DNA from: Mactromeris polynyma
Lineage: Eukaryota; Mollusca; Bivalvia; Venerida; Mactridae
Length of the DNA stretch: 64,000 nucleotides
Assembly: GCA_032209605.1 (NCBI GenBank)
Contig: JASFXZ010000001.1
Location: forward strand, 31,500,619-31,564,618
Reading direction: 5' to 3'
Positions 23,395-34,607 of this stretch are shown one piece after another. Position 1 is the stretch's first letter, and every line of letters begins with the position of its first letter. Under the pieces are notes generated by a model. That model searched no databases. It had not been told where the DNA came from and worked only from the letters and a program-made list of their open reading frames with translations. Made by a program: the position numbers and the translations under genes.

Positions 23395-23702
23395 CTGAAA
23401 GAAAACAAAATTAAGAGCATTTCTGTATGAAAATGGTTTACGTTATGTAAGGTATGAGGACAGCTGTTGAACGGAAATATGTCGAACCTTACGTCAGGTG
23501 TCGTCTGCAAAATATACAATTTTGTAAATATAATAATAAAAACGAAGTTAGTAATGATAACAACCACAACACAACGACAAAAGCAGCAACAACAACAATA
23601 ATCGCGATAACCACAACAACTTGTTTCAACTTAATTTAAATAATTAAGTAATATTAGCACATTTAAAACATTATACAAACATTGTACATCTATAAACAAA
23701 TA

Positions 23703-23866
23703 CAGTAAAACCTCACCTAAAGACCACCTCAATGATAAGACCACCTCAACATTAAGAACACAATTTTCAAGTCTATGTTCACTCTTTTGGGCTTTATTGG
23801 ACCATAATATTAAGACCATCTCAATAAGAAGGTCGCAATGGTGGTTTTATTATTCAGGTTTTACAG
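23703..23866. mobile_element. 164-bp MITE, TA target, unit 2
   Basis: Flanked by TA on both sides (23701-23702 and 23867-23868). Ends are CAGTAAAACCTCACC and, inverted, CTGTAAAACCTGAAT, each followed by a (A)GACCACC/AAACCACC block. The unit 4 copy at 47774-47934 has lost the left TA. TA target and CAGT-type ends suit a pogo/mariner-derived MITE. Confidence 0.7.
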
Positions 23867-24294
23867 TAATTAAAATACTAATCAGACCGATCAGAGTCCA
23901 GTTCAGCTGTACATGTAGGAGCGGCCACGTGTTACTAAAACTTATTTTCTTCGTCATTGACTAAAGTTTTACGTTGGTTCCGTATTTTACAAAAGATATC
24001 AAAGTTGCTACTGTTGTATTATCTGTTCATAGTTATTTATTTCTGTTGTACCATTGCGCATGCTCATTCTGTTAGTATATAGACGCTTTCTTCTTTCATG
24101 TACTTCACTTCTTGGTTATAAAAAAAAGTACAATACAGTTGCGTTTGTCTCATTAGAGAACTTTGTTTATAGTCAAGTCGTCACAATAATAGAACAGTTA
24201 CTCTATGAAAAAATTGCATCATTGTTAAGGTTATACTTTTGAAACATGTTTAAAAGTGGTAATATAATATTTTTTCTGCATTTTCAAGACCCGG

Positions 24295-25329
24295 ATTGCT
24301 TAAAACATTGCCGGGGTCAAATTGCAACATTTAATGTTACACCGACATACATTTTCAATCATGCAAACTCCTCGCAACAGTTTCTAGAGGCAACTATGAT
24401 TTGAACTAGGAACACCTCGGCGATTATTAGTATAAGAGAATGGCGTGTATTCCTAGCTCTGTCGGTTACCGTCGAGTAGTTACGATTGATTTGAGCTATG
24501 CTCGGAACCAGTCACATTTTCTGTGCGAGTATAGTGGTTAAGAAAAGAAATGTTTATGTTGCGCTCAACACATCCGGCTATTTATGTTACAGTTTAAACC
24601 CATGCTTTTGTTTGTTTTGCTAGGAATGAAATCATATTTTTGTTTGTTGTTGTATGTGCTTGGGCAATAAATATACATACATGATCACAGTTAGTTGTTT
24701 CTTAAGGAATGTCCGGGGTATTACATCTCCGCATGTAGAGAAACAGAAGGTTTGCGAAAGTTGCATTGTTGCAAAATCGAGTTATAACAATACAATACGT
24801 TTATAATAAAACCTCCATTGAACATTGGTCTTAATATTGAGGTGGTCTTAATATTGAGGTTGAATAAAGAGGAAAACAGAGAAAATATAATATATAGCGC
24901 ACGTCAATCTTTGATGTAGTAGTCACCAACACACATGACAAGTCCTGGATGAAGAGATAAGAGCTATATGCTGGTTCTCATTGATAAGAACCAATTTAAA
25001 TGAGGGACAAAAATACGAAAAATACTTTCAACATTTTAAAAATAATCTTAAAACTTGATTTTCGATACCGTAACAATCAAGTAACTTCAGCGCGAACTAT
25101 CTTTTACAAATATGGACATACATTTAAGATACAAGCTTGAACAAACAGTGAGCAAGAGCCAAAAACTGTGTCTGGATACCTCCGTTACTTGCAACAAGTA
25201 CAACATGTAGTCGAATTCAATCATCAATCTGGAAACCAACATGATCAAAACATACTCCCCACATTGAGGTAGTAAGTGTAGCTATTCTATACAATAACTT
25301 TGTGACCTTCGATTTATTTCTTGACAATT
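24295..25329 (+). repeat. Shared module and first part of upstream block, unit 3
   Basis: 24295-24870 repeats the module with AACACCTCGGCGATTATTAG. From 24870 the C1q upstream block begins, up to the transposon target at 25326. The region 24295-28290 is nearly identical to 33800-37660, except that unit 4 lacks about 230 bases here (after GACAAGTCCTGGATGAA). No coding potential seen. Confidence 0.65.
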
Positions 25330-27358
25330 GACCCTTCCTCCGATATTTGATTGACAGGCCGATTGACCAATCAGATAACGGGATTTCGACACACACCCCA
25401 GCAGCTCCCTGACCTGAGACAAACCTTAGACAAACAGGAAGAGATTACCGTGCGATAAAAATAAGGTACAATACATTTCTGATAATGATAGCATTGTGGT
25501 TATGATAATAATATAATATGTGACAAAGGTGAAAAGATGCAGCTACGGATTGTGTAATTCGGACAGCAGATATCCGGATAGACTAGGAACAATGACATCT
25601 TTATTATATCGGCTTTACTGGGAGGGTGCAGCCTTAGACAATAATAAAGAGTATAGCCCTAAAAGATGAAGAAACACAATGTAACAACTTAAAATGAGTT
25701 TGTTTTAACAACATATGCAATCAATAACATACTATTAAACAAGTGTACACTGATTTGCTAAAGTCTTGCTTAATCATGTCATTCGAAACGAAATTAGAAA
25801 GCGGTGAATGTTGATTTCGCCAAACTATCCTTCTCATCTTCTGGATTTAATAAGTTGCAATTTATACAGATGTCTGATATAATCAATATATCTGCGTGTT
25901 GAATGAACATTGTATTATTTTGATAAACTACAATAATTGACTTTACCAGCATTTCAGTAAGTATTTGGATATTTCATTTGCTTAGGGTGGACATTACTTT
26001 ATAAATTAGTTATAAAGGACTAGTTTGTAAAACTAAAAATGCCCAGACACAATTATCACATCAATAAGTATTGAGATTAAAAACAAGTATAGCCATAAAC
26101 ATATATGCAATCAATATTTTTTATTTTTGTTACAGGTACTAGTCAAAAAATGAAAATACAGGTGATTTACTGGTATTGGTAACTCATTGTTGAGTATTTC
26201 TTTCAAACGTTATTGATAAGAGTTAGAAAACTTCTGATTTCTTCATTATTTCATTTTCACTGGGGTTTACAGTTTATGTTAGGACAGAAATGAGTAATAT
26301 ATCATGTTTAAACCTTAAATATCATACCTATGTTGAATTAAGTTTTTAAATAAATAAACTCATTTTATAATATTCAACACAGACCTGATTTTTGATCTTT
26401 TAGTTAAAGTCTATACACATATTTGACACTTCTCAACTGTACTGTATATACATATGTGTGTCAGATGGTGACAGGAAGCACTGATTGGATGTATATTGAA
26501 TTCCAACTGGGGCAGTTTATTGCATAACTGTTATGGTATTTGAATGTACCATATAGAAAATAATAAATAACCAGGATTCGCACTATAGTATATTTTAATG
26601 TGTACTTATCAGTATGGCAGTCATACAGCAACTCTTAACAAAGAGGCATGCATTTACATTTTATACAAGCACTATATGATATATAAACATGATGATAATA
26701 CAAGAGAGACAACTCAAGGAACTTTCATTTGTTATTTACATTTCAAGAGTTAACTAATACTTAACAATAACATTACATAATTTGTCCAAACCAAAACTGG
26801 CCTTGTTTCTTTAAGGCAATAATTTCTGGAATTTGTAGAAATATGTGTTGAACGATTTATTGATGATTTGAGAAATAATCCTAATATTGTAATGTCTGTC
26901 CTCACACTAAATTATTTATTTAACAGTCTGTTTTGTAAATTTCAAAACAAAATATTTACAACATGGACTTTAAACAAATATACCCTTCATTATAAATATG
27001 TTTGATGTCAGATAATAATAGACATTACAAAATATCCTTATATTATCCAAAAGATGTCAATTGTGTGCACTCTTTGTCGCTCCATTCCAATAAGACGCTT
27101 AACCATGATGTTGATTTTTCTTGGATCATTTTTGGTCTGTCACAGACGGAATTGAGTATCACTTTCTTATCAGGAAACCAGACAGGTGTACAATTCAGAG
27201 TCAATGTTTGATCACAAAGATAATTCAACGAAAAATCGCCTGGAAGACACTTTAAACTTACACTACTTTTATTATTGTCGGTCACCATTTGTCTAGCGTT
27301 GTAACAATGAGCACCTGTTGCTAAGGTGGGCGTGGCTACAGTGCGCTCCGAAAGGGTC
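25330..27358. mobile_element. 2.03-kb DNA element in unit 3 upstream block
   Basis: Inserted at TTGAC-AATT-CG with a 4-base AATT duplication (25326-25329 and 27359-27362). The empty site TTGACAATTCGTTC is in unit 2 (12330-12345). Ends are GACCCTTCCTCCG and CGGAGCGCACTG-type sequence finishing in AAAGGGTC, giving a short GACCCTT inverted repeat. The same insertion is in unit 4 (34608-36724). A minus-strand frame near the right end (27043-27288) is the only plausible gene. A 4-base duplication excludes mariner and hAT; the superfamily is otherwise open. Confidence 0.8.
27043..27288 (-). CDS. Small uncharacterised ORF inside the 2-kb element
   Basis: An 81-codon frame from ATG (27288), open upstream to the element end. 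It reads CLPGDFSLNYLCDQTLTLNC and VCDRPKMIQEKSTSWLSVLL, with five Cys, and looks protein-like and not simple AT-rich noise. The unit 4 copy has a TAG between SVSL and CLPG, so that copy is broken. It could be an element-encoded factor, a captured exon or a decayed transposase piece. No family recognised and no function assigned. Confidence 0.3.
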   Translation of the reverse strand: MVTDNNKSSVSLKCLPGDFSLNYLCDQTLTLNCTPVWFPDKKVILNSVCDRPKMIQEKSTSWLSVLLEWSDKECTQLTSFG

Positions 27359-27362
27359 AATT

Positions 27363-28200
27363 CGTTCTGTGTTGTTTATCTCGTGTTTACATGGACTCTT
27401 TCTAGTATGTGTACATCTTGTAACAGAACATTGTCTGCATTCAATATTAGTTTGAATATCTAACCAGTCTTACAGCATTAGTCTTGGACGGAAAACAAGA
27501 CATTCTTATATCTGTTGTGATATGGTAACATACTTTTTTGCAAAGAAAAAACAGTTCATGATAGTAATAAATCAAACATGCGCAAAACCCCAGGAATCTC
27601 TACAGTTGTATGATTGGTATGTCTGCACGTGCCACAATCATACATATATTCAAGTATTGTATTCTACGGTTTTGTGAGGTGTGCACACATACCAACATGT
27701 CACACATTTGATATATTTTAGCTCGACTATTCCATGAAGAGATGTTAACTTAACACTATTGTTGCTCTGTACAGTGTAATCATGTGTCTTTATATCTTCA
27801 AGTTTTCGAGTTCGTTGAAGATGCTGTGATGTTTGGTTAACTGGTCCTTTGCTTCTCCTTAGTTGTCCTTTATGGTCGACCAGGCCATTCATTGCGCCCC
27901 TGTTCCCTTGCATAATGCACTACAAGAAAAGGGAAAGTGATGGGTAAGATGTAACACATATTCATGGACAGCATATTTTGGATTATATATTGATAAAAGA
28001 ATGATTTTAATCAGTGGTAGAAAGCTGAGGGAAGTGACTGTTTCTATGGCCTTCAATGATGATAAGATTATATCCCACAAATTTATAACAACGCTAGTGC
28101 TAAACATGATACAAAACAACACGTACCTGAAGCTACAAGAACTTAATTCATTTCGTGGCACTGAAGAGTAAACGTATTTAAGTGGATATTCGAGCGGTTT
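27363..28200 (+). repeat. C1q upstream block, second part, unit 3
   Basis: Resumes after the transposon at CGTTCTGTGTTGTTTATC. Units 3 and 4 share a deletion of roughly 250 bases: GCCCCTGTTCCCTTGCA joins directly to TAATGCACTACAAG (about 27913), which removes the rest of the CTCCTCGGTGCC repeat. Confidence 0.65.
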
Positions 28201-28226
28201 GTGAAAGTAACACTCTTGTGTACCTG

Positions 28227-28234
28227 TATAAATA
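28227..28234 (+). promoter_or_regulatory. TATA box of C1q copy 3
   Basis: TATAAATA as in the other copies. Because a 10-base deletion removes the first ATG (ATAAGTT[TATAAGATGT]TTCAC), the distance to the remaining MSTF start is 66 bases. Confidence 0.78.
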
Positions 28235-28292
28235 ACCGAAGCAACCCAGACTTGTTTAGTTACTTACTCAGTGTTATAAGTTTCACAACAAA

Positions 28293-29918
28293 ATGTCGAC
28301 TTTCGCATATGTCGTCTGCTTTCTTTTTTGTTCATGTTCGGGATTTAAACTTGAACAATCTTGTTCAAAATTTCATTATGAAGAACAAACGCTCGAGAAA
28401 TTAATTCGATTGCAACTGTTTGTTGAAAGAACCAAAGAGGAAATTGACGCAACACAGAACAAAGTGTTGGATACGCTTTCGGAATTATCAAAAGAACGTG
28501 AAGGGATTAAAGTAGACATGCAAGCCGCGATTGATGAAATCAATCAAGTGAAGAGTAACGCTGAAAAGGAAATGACAACTTTAAAGAAGCATTATTCGGA
28601 TACCATCGACAGTTATGCTAAAGAAAGAGCAGAAATAAAGGGTATGCAGAAACCATTGTAAAGTCATAAGAATTTTATATTTTTAGTTGACCGTATAAAA
28701 ACAATACGTTTATGTTTCTTTTCTTGATCGATGACTAATGCAACCTATTATATACCCTTACTGCATAATTGTGTGCATAGAAATGTTTTTTGTGGGACAT
28801 ACGTGGCGTCCCCCACTTTTATGTTGTTGTTGTTTTTCAGATTAGCGGTTTGGGTACGGTAGAAAAAGAGACTGGTGTACAATAGGTGTAAAGTCGTGGT
28901 TAAAGAGTATTATTATCTACAACCGCTTTAATATTCAACATATCTCGTATTGTTAAAAGTCTATGTTTTTAGCTTGTTGGTAATTTTGACTAAACCAAGG
29001 ACCATAACTCTGGTTTTACTGATGTCAATCCCCCCGGATGAAAAACTGAGTTTGTTATTAGCCCTAGAGCCTCGGTTGATTTTCTCAGGGATATATCCAT
29101 TGTGGAATGGCGGGAGTCTTGATATAAACGGCATTTCTTGATTATTTGTGCCATTTTTGGTGAATGAATTTACTCGAATAGTCGCATATTCTAATATGAT
29201 AATATAGAAATCGTGCAGTCTTGCCTTGGAAGAGCCTTCCAGGACATTTAGTCCTTTGATTAATGTTTGCGACACAAATTCTCAGTGTACAGGACAGAAG
29301 GCTATTTTACAATGACAGGGTCATAAGTGCGTTAATTGTGATTTACATCCAAGATTAAAACCCGTGTTCAACTTCTTACACATTTATTATACTAAATAAC
29401 TTTTAAAGGAAGTTATGAAATCAAATGAATTAATTATAAATAATAATATTATGCACTAACTGTTCCAAGTTGAATAGTTACGTGTACTCTAATGCACATT
29501 CATTTTTATCTCCACTCCAGTTGTAGCCTTCAAGAGCCATATAGTGACGGACAAAGCCATGACTGATAACAAAATAGTTGTGTTTAGTACAAACCTACTA
29601 AATACTGATGGTTCCTACGACAACAAGACCGGTATATTCACAGCTCCGCTAGGTGGCGTGTACATCTTCACAGCGCAAATCTGTCTAGCCACAAAAATGC
29701 GTTCTTACTATACAATTAACGTTGGAGGAACAGACTCGAGTTCTGCACTTCTAGGCGATCAAAACTATGAAGCTTGTTACACTATCGACACCATCGTGAA
29801 AGTGGCGAAAGGAACTGAGATAAATGTGCGCTGCAATGCGGGTTGTACCAGTGACAGTGTCTGGGAAAATGCTTACTCCCAAAACAGTTTTTCTGGAGTT
29901 TTAATACATGCAATTTAA
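28293..29918 (+). CDS. Secreted coiled-coil C1q-domain protein, copy 3 (variant acceptor)
   Basis: Exons 28293-28641 and 29521-29918 encode 248 residues. The first Met of the other copies is lost by a 10-base deletion, so translation begins at MSTFAYVV, which still gives a full signal peptide. The usual acceptor and first codons of exon 2 are lost by a 15-base deletion. The next AG, in TTTTTATCTCCACTCCAG, restores a phase-1 junction (G|TT GTA GCC), so only the linker ETLVTP is missing and the head begins at VVAF. The C1q domain is otherwise complete (AQICLATKMRSYYTINVGG; NAGCTSDSVWENAY). The donor is GGTATG in place of GGTACG. AATAAA at 29962-29967 is a good polyadenylation signal 44 bases after the stop. 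Splicing at the cryptic site is inferred. Confidence 0.82.
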
Positions 29919-30389
29919 AAACTTATCAACTGTTACCATTTTGCTATTCCTTTTGATACTTAATAAATTGTAGTAGTTTTACATAGTGTGGCAGTCAGAC
30001 GTGTGTCAAGAATTGTACCAATTGTGTTGTATCATATTGGAATGTTAAATAGCATTTTTGTTTCACGTTTGCTCATTGAACAACGGTTTCTAACAACATA
30101 GACGGTTTTCCCCTTGCGCTTTTTAAGGGTTATCTTTTCTTATTTTATCGACACTAACTGAAATTGGTCCCAGATTCTAATAGGTAAATTCCATTCCGTG
30201 TCGATTAACATGTGTTTTGAACATGTTCATTTGTTACCTGATACATTGTTATTGTTATTGGCTAAATTGGCAAATATCGATCTGTTACATATCATCATTG
30301 TTGGGGATTTTTTGTACCTTTTCAGATTTGCTTTTTTCGATTTGTCAAACTGAATAATATATTTTATTGTAATGGTCATTCTATATACT

Positions 30390-30554
30390 GTATATCTGTA
30401 CATTACTGGCTTGTATTGGACATTCTGCATTTGCACATTACTGGATTGCATTGGTCATTCTGTATAGTATATGTACACTACTGCATGGTATTGGTCATTC
30501 TGTATAATAATGTACAGTATTGTACTGTATTAGTCATTATGTATACAAATGTAT
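30390..30554 (+). repeat. Degenerate flank of the 35-bp satellite, unit 3
   Basis: Irregular monomers (CTGGATTGCATTGGTCATTC, CATGGTATTGGTCATTC) lead into the sharp array. They match 9800-9925 in unit 1. Confidence 0.6.
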
Positions 30555-32199
30555 ACACTTCACAGGATAACATTTGTCATTCTGTATATGTACTCTACAG
30601 GATTACATTTGTCATTCTGTATATGTACTCTACAGTATTGCATTTGTCATTTGGTATATGTACTCTACAGTATTGCATTTGTCATTTGGTATATGTACTC
30701 TACAGTATTGCATTTGTCATTTGGTATATGTACTCTACAGTATTGCATTTGTCATTTGGTATATGTTCTCTACAGGATTACATTTGTTATTTGGTATATG
30801 TACTCTACAGGATTACATTTGTCATTTGGTATATGTACTCCACAGGATTACATTTGTCATTCTGTATATGTACTCTACAGGATTACATTTGTTATTTGGT
30901 ATATGTACTCTACAGGATTACATTTGTTATTTGGTATATGTACTCTACAGGATTACATTTGTCATTTGGTATATGTACTCTACAGGATTACATTTGTCAT
31001 TCTGTATATGTACTCTACAGGATTACATTTGTTATTTGGTATATGTACTCTACAGTATCGCATTTGTCATTTGGTATATGTACTCTACAGTATTGCATTT
31101 GTTATTTGGTATATGTACTCTACAGGATTACATTTGTTATTTGGTATATGTACTCTACAGGATTACATTTGTCATTTGGTATATGTACTCTACAGTATTG
31201 CATTTGTCATTTGGTATATGTACTCTACAGGATTACATTTGTTATTTGGTATATGTACTCTACAGGATTACATTTGTCATTTGGTATATGCACTCTACAG
31301 GATTACATTTGTCATTTGGTATATGTACTCTACAGGATTACATTTGTTATTTGGTATATGTACTCTACAGGATTACATTTGTCATTTGGTATATGTACTC
31401 CACAGGATTACATTTGTTATTTGGTATATGTACTCCACAGGATTACATTTGTTATTTGGTATATGTACTCTACAGGATTACATTTGTCATTTGGTATATG
31501 TACTCTACAGGATTACATTTGTCATTTGGTATATGTACTCTACAGGATTACATTTGTCATTTGGTATATGTACTCCACAGGATTACATTTGTCATCTGGT
31601 ATATGTACTCTACAGGATTACATTTGTCATTTGGTATATGTACTCCACAGGATTACATTTGTCATTTGGTATATGTACTCTACAGGATTACATTTGTCAT
31701 TCTGTATATGTACTCTACAGGATTACATTTGTCATTTGGTATATGTACTCTACAGGATTACATTTTTCATTTGGTATATGTACTCTACAGGATTACATTT
31801 GCTATTTGGTATATGTACTCTACAGGATTGCATTTGTTATTTTGTATATGTACTCCACAGGATTACATTTGTCATTTGGTATATGTACTCTACAGGATTA
31901 CATTTGTTATTTGGTATATGTACTCTACAGGATTACATTTGTCATTTGGTATATGTACTCTACAGGATTACATTTGTCATTTGGTATATGTACTCTACAG
32001 GATTACATTTGTTATTTGGTATATGTACTCTACAGGATTACATTTGTTATTTGGTATATGTACTCTACAGGATTGCATTTGTTATTTTGTATATGTTCTC
32101 CACAGGATTGCATTTGTCATTCTGTATATGTACTCTACAGGATTGCATTTGTTATTTTGTATATGTACTTCACAGGATTGCATTTGACAAACTGTATAC
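30555..32199 (+). repeat. 35-bp minisatellite, about 47 units
   Basis: The unit is GTACTCTACAGGATTACATT followed by TGTCATTTGGTATAT. Occurrences of its start at 30590 and 32165 are exactly 1575 bases (45 x 35) apart, so there is no net indel. Sequence varies at a few sites only (GTC/GTT, TTG/TCT, TAC/TGC, CTC/CTT). The plus strand has no TAA, TAG or TGA in the unit. Since 35 is not a multiple of 3, all three frames stay open (669, 565 and 537 codons) and encode circular shifts of one 35-residue repeat rich in Tyr, Ile, Leu and Cys. The complementary strand does have stops. I do not regard these frames as genes. Confidence 0.95.
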
Positions 32200-32800
32200 A
32201 TACTCAACTAGAATTCATTTGTCATACTGTATATGTAAACTACTGACTTACATTGGTAATTCTTTATATGTACACTACTGGAGTACATTGGCAATACTGG
32301 ATTGCATAAGTCATTCTGCATATTACACTACTGGTTTGTATTTGCTAATCTTTACATGTATTGCACCAGATTGCATTTGTCATTCTGTATTTGTACTCTA
32401 TTGGCATATAGTGATCATTCTGTAATTGTAATATATTGTAATACGTTGGTCGTTTTTTTTATACATACGTTGTTGCATTTTATTGGTCTTTCTGTATGAG
32501 TACTGAACTGGATTGCATTGGCCATTCTTTACATGTTCTGAAATTAAATGCTTTAGTTATTCTGTATATGTCTTCTATTGTCTTATATTGGTCTCTCTGT
32601 ATGTGTACTTTACTGGATTGCGTTGGTCATTCTGCATATGTACTCTATTGATTTATATTCAATTTGGTCATTCTACATACGTGATGTACTGGATTGTTTT
32701 GTTATTCTGTATAATGGTGTACTCTATGGCATTACATTCATATTCTCTCTGTGTTCCTGTTTTATTACTCAACTTAATCCTCCCTTTGTAAAGTCGTAAA
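32200..32800 (+). repeat. Degenerate flank of the satellite, unit 3
   Basis: Collinear with 10030-10630 of unit 1, with a few substitutions. Irregular GGATTGCATTGGTCATTCTG monomers fade into AT-rich sequence near 32770. Confidence 0.65.
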
Positions 32801-33159
32801 TTCGTTTCGTTTTCTCAATATATATTATTTATATTGTATTTCAATAAATGCCTTTACTTTAAATTCCATTTCCTTGTCACAAGTACTTAATAGTATATCT
32901 AATTAATAATTAAAACAATTCGAATGCCTTTACATAAGATTATTTATTTACGATTTTGTAGTTATATCGTATTCTGGTGTAAATAGTTTAGTTACTGAGA
33001 GTAAGGTCAGTATAAGACGTACTAAATTATATAAGTGTACATGTTATTGTATACGTAATGGTTAATGGCTGCTAAATGATACGTTACTGCCAAATTAGTC
33101 AATATACGTGTATATGTTGGATACCATAGCGGTTAAGTGTGAGGTTAGCTAGGTTCTCT

Positions 33160-33660
33160 ATATGAACTCTTCTGGACTTCATTTTGTCATTCAGTTCATG
33201 TACTCTACAGGATTACATTTATCATTCAGTTTATGTACTCTACTGGAATTCATTTGTCATTCTCTATATGTTCTCTACTTGATTGCATTTGTCTTATTTT
33301 ATATATGCACTCCACTGTTTTACATTCATCGTTCTCTATATGTCTATGCTGGATCGCATTTGTCATGTGGTACATGTACTCTACCAGATTTCATTTGTCA
33401 TTCTGAAAAGTACTCTACTGCAATGATTTGTCACTTGATTGCATTTGTCTTATTTTATATATGCACTCCACTGTATTACATTCATCGTTCTCTATATGTC
33501 TATGCTGGATCGCATTTGTCATGTGGTACATGTACTCTACCAGATTTCATTTGTCATTCTGAAAAGTACTCTACTGCAATGATTTGTCAATCTCTATGTA
33601 TACTGTATTTGGTAACATTTGTCATTCCTTGTATGTACTCAACTGGTTTGCATTTATTTT
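33160..33660 (+). repeat. Degenerate satellite with 156-bp tandem duplication
   Basis: Two copies of a 156-base segment start with CTTGATTGCATTTGTCTTAT at 33278 and 33434. Unit 1 has a single shorter equivalent (about 11150-11270). The 166-codon frame here comes from the stop-poor monomers. Confidence 0.7.
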
Positions 33661-34607
33661 AGGGTCATTGGGGTCGAGTCCCAGTACCGGCCTGTCTCTT
33701 TAAGTGAGATAGTTGACATTTTCTTACGGAGGATCAAAGCCTTATACTGGTCATTTCCAGGATCGATGGTAATGTAAATTGTCTGCACTGAACAGCAATA
33801 TTGCTTAAAACATTGTCGGGGTCAAATTGCAACATTTTATGTAACACCGACATACATTTTCAATCATGCAAACTCCTCGCAACAGTTTCTAGAGGCAACT
33901 ATGATTTGAACTAGGAACACCTCGGCGATTATTAGTATAAGAGAATGACGTGTATTCCTAGCTCTGTCGGTTACCGTCGAGTTGTTACGATTGATTTGAG
34001 CTATGCTCGGAACCAGTCACATTTTCTGTGCGAGTATAGTGGTTAAGAAAAGAAATGTTTATGTTGCGCTCAACACATTCGGCTATTTATGTTACAGTTT
34101 AAACCCATGCTTTTGTTTGTTTTGCTAGGAATGAAATCATATTTTTGTTTGTTGTTGTATGTGCTTGGGCAATAAATATACATACATGATCACAGTTAGT
34201 TGTTTCTTAAGGAATGTCCGGGGTATTACATCTCCGCATGCAGAGAAACAGAAGGTTTGCGAAAGTTGCATTGTTGCAAAATCGAGTTATAACAATACAA
34301 TACGTTTATAGTAAAACCTCAATAACAAGACCACCATTGAACATTGGTCTTAATATTGAGGTGGTCTTAATATTGATGTTGAATAAAGAGGAAAACAGAG
34401 AAAATATAATATATAGCGCACGTCAATCTTTGATGTAGTAGTCACCAACACACATGACAAGTCCTGGATGAAACAGTACAACATGTAGTCGAATTCAATC
34501 ATCAATCTGGAAACCAACATGATCAAAACATACTCCACACATTGAGGTAGTAAGTGTAGCTATACTATACAATAACTTTGTGACCTTCGATTTATTTCTT
34601 GACAATT
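33655..34607 (+). repeat. Shared module and start of upstream block, unit 4
   Basis: Module as at 24295-24870 (AGTCCCAGTACCGGCCTGTC; AACACCTCGGCGATTATTAG), then the upstream block from about 34385, with about 230 bases missing relative to unit 3 before the transposon. Confidence 0.65.

Larger units (their letters stand above)
13160..24121 (+). repeat. 11-kb segmental duplication, unit 2 copy
   Basis: Collinear with 37270-48189. It holds C1q copy 2, its intron transposon, the spacer, the SxIP-type exons, a SINE and two MITEs. It ends abruptly after CACTTCTTGGTTATAAAA. Differences from unit 4: the 1,045-bp TIR element here; a 0.48-kb segment and a doubled exon b there; the frameshift in C1q copy 4. 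Confidence 0.85.

Noticed and set aside
29521..29918. Calling copy 3 a pseudogene because the acceptor is missing
   Set aside because: A nearby AG restores phase and the full C1q domain is open.
30555..32199. A CRISPR-like repeat array
   Set aside because: Head-to-tail 35-bp units have no spacers, and the genome is eukaryotic.
30416..32425. A 669-codon open frame, apparently a large protein
   Set aside because: It is the 35-bp minisatellite; two other frames are equally open, and the peptide is the monomer read in rotation.
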